A stretch of DNA of 64,000 nt, from positions 11,883,736 to 11,947,735 of the forward strand of contig CM056742.1 of NCBI GenBank assembly GCA_029851415.1. Reading direction: 5' to 3'. Under the pieces are notes generated by a model. That model had not been told where the DNA came from, did no database searches, and worked only from the letters and a program-made list of their open reading frames with translations. The position numbers were made by a program, and so were the translations under genes. This stretch comes from Eretmocerus hayati. Taxonomy: Eukaryota > Arthropoda > Insecta > Hymenoptera > Aphelinidae. Positions 63,095-64,000 of the stretch are shown in pieces (position 1 is the first letter of the stretch; every line of letters begins with the position of its first letter).

Positions 63095-63477
63095 GAGAAA
63101 TCTCTTCCAGCTAAGTATGGCTCTATGTGTTACTTTCTCTCGCTTGGCAATCCAATGCCGCTCTATTTCGCCTGTACCCACCACCCATTACCTTCGTAAG
63201 GCACTGGATGGTAGTCTCGCTGCAGGAGCGAGCTAAAGTCGAACCTGCGTCTACGAGCTTTGACATTCGAGTCAGAATTCAAATTTAATCGTAAAAGTTG
63301 TTGCTTCGTTGAAGCATGAATTGTTGCTTCGGTACAAGATCGGGCTAAAGTGGAGTCCAGCTGCATCACGCCAAAGTCAGCCCTACTACCGAACCTTATG
63401 ATTTTTGTCGGGGGTTCGACTGTCGTTTCGCCATATAGGATCTGGCTAACGCTGATTCTCGTTAATTCTGCGCCCAT
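63095..63477 (-). pseudogene. Decayed inverted copy of the mucin tail exon (50011-50433)
   Basis: Minus-strand sequence repeats exon 20: TATVTRPM-, ETTVEPPTKI-, SRADFGVM- and STLARSC[T]EATIHAST-like stretches are recognisable. The first STLARSC repeat is altered by an insertion (TRISVSQILY). The third is lost by a frameshift after LLRLN, and a TAG ends the frame. The acceptor AG is kept but the exon's first base differs. No partner exons are visible, though the window ends 0.5 kb away. Confidence 0.8.
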
Positions 63478-63740
63478 TGGCCTCGTTACTGTTGCCGAAA
63501 ACTGAAAATTGGGGGAAAAGACGAGTGAAGGAAGGTTGGTCCTCCATGTTCAAGGATATTTTAGATGTAACGCAGGTTTGAATCGTATCGCAATTTTTGT
63601 TCACAGTCATACGTTGTACACTTTTGATTGTGCAAGATTGAAAGTTTACAAGGTTTCGCTGAGCTAAAACCAGCCACTTGCCATAACAGTCTCTTGGTAT
63701 AAATAATTGTTTGGGCGAATTGAAATATTCCATGCAAAGA
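63478..63740 (-). repeat. Inverted copy of the intron preceding the mucin tail exon
   Basis: On the minus strand, words such as ACTGTTATGGCAAG, TGCACAATC, GTGAACAAAA, GATACGATTCAAACCTG and CCCAATTTTCAG align in order with 49800-50010. The duplication therefore included non-coding sequence and was DNA-level, not by retrotransposition. Confidence 0.8.
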
Positions 63741-64000
63741 CGAGAACTGCTGTGAAGCTTGCTTGATCGATAATTCGAATCCGTGCTAGCGTAAAACCAA
63801 ACTTCCTAAAGCACATAGCTATCGATAATTCTCTTATCCAAGTTTTTTGTGGATAGAATAAGCAAAATTGATTTCACTCCGACCTGGTTAGACTAATACT
63901 TATTCATAGAGAGGTTTTTGTAAAGTAGCAATTTTTGGTATCAATCTAAAGAATTAACTAAACTAAGCACATAATTTCCAGGATATGAGAGCAAATTTGT
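63741..64000. other. Window end, nothing recognised
   Basis: AT-rich sequence; no coding frame or repeat boundary seen. Confidence 0.4.

Noticed and set aside
63765..63785. TTCGAATCC resembling a tRNA T-loop
   Set aside because: No flanking T-stem, acceptor stem or A-box at the right distance.

Overview
The window looks like nuclear DNA from an insect. Hymenoptera would fit the AT-rich composition, very long introns and repeat content, but the sequence does not prove the order. It is dominated by one large plus-strand gene whose coding part in view runs from 26149 to 52011. By following splice signals and reading phase I can join 21 coding exons (26149-26202, then 27506-34407 through 51970-52011). 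They make one open frame of about 5,446 residues that still lacks its first exon(s) and signal peptide. The product is a giant arthropod transmembrane mucin-like protein. It has thousands of Thr/Ser/Pro-rich residues carrying two short repeat families (G-T-x(3-4)-G-x-Y-A and T-T-[FY]-T-Y-[FLW]-T-T), then EGF, SEA-like, calcium-binding-type EGF, a further EGF, a membrane span, and a cytoplasmic tail with three S-T-L-A-R-S-C repeats.

Layout. 1-26148: no convincing coding exon; probably 5' intron(s) or upstream sequence. It holds a 1.13-kb palindromic element (1541-2670), hairpins near 8.7 and 12.3 kb, a TCATCA-rich low-complexity tract (11.6-12.2 kb), an 82-bp tandem repeat (12.8-13.1 kb), microsatellites and diverged copies of a repeat that is abundant further downstream. 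26149-52011: the mucin gene, with introns from 71 nt to 2 kb. 52012-about 53200: its probable 3' UTR. 53.2-59.2 kb: repeat-rich intergenic DNA with a 300-bp PIF-like MITE, a 319-bp tandem repeat, a 784-bp palindromic element, at least six copies of an exon-like module, a GC-rich hairpin and a decayed hammerhead-ribozyme-like motif. 59.2-63.1 kb: an array of self-complementary modules interrupted by an internally deleted pogo/Tigger transposon (60782-62414) that sits in a TA still intact in neighbouring copies. 63.1-63.75 kb: a decayed inverted copy of the mucin gene's tail exon and its 5' intron.

The only well-supported host protein is the mucin-like one. Its extracellular part should form a glycosylated apical coat or matrix, tethered by the EGF-SEA-EGF-membrane module, with a conserved-looking tail for intracellular partners. 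The rest is transposon-derived or simple repeat sequence. Several palindromes would form long double-stranded RNA if transcribed. No searches were run; family names come from motif reading.
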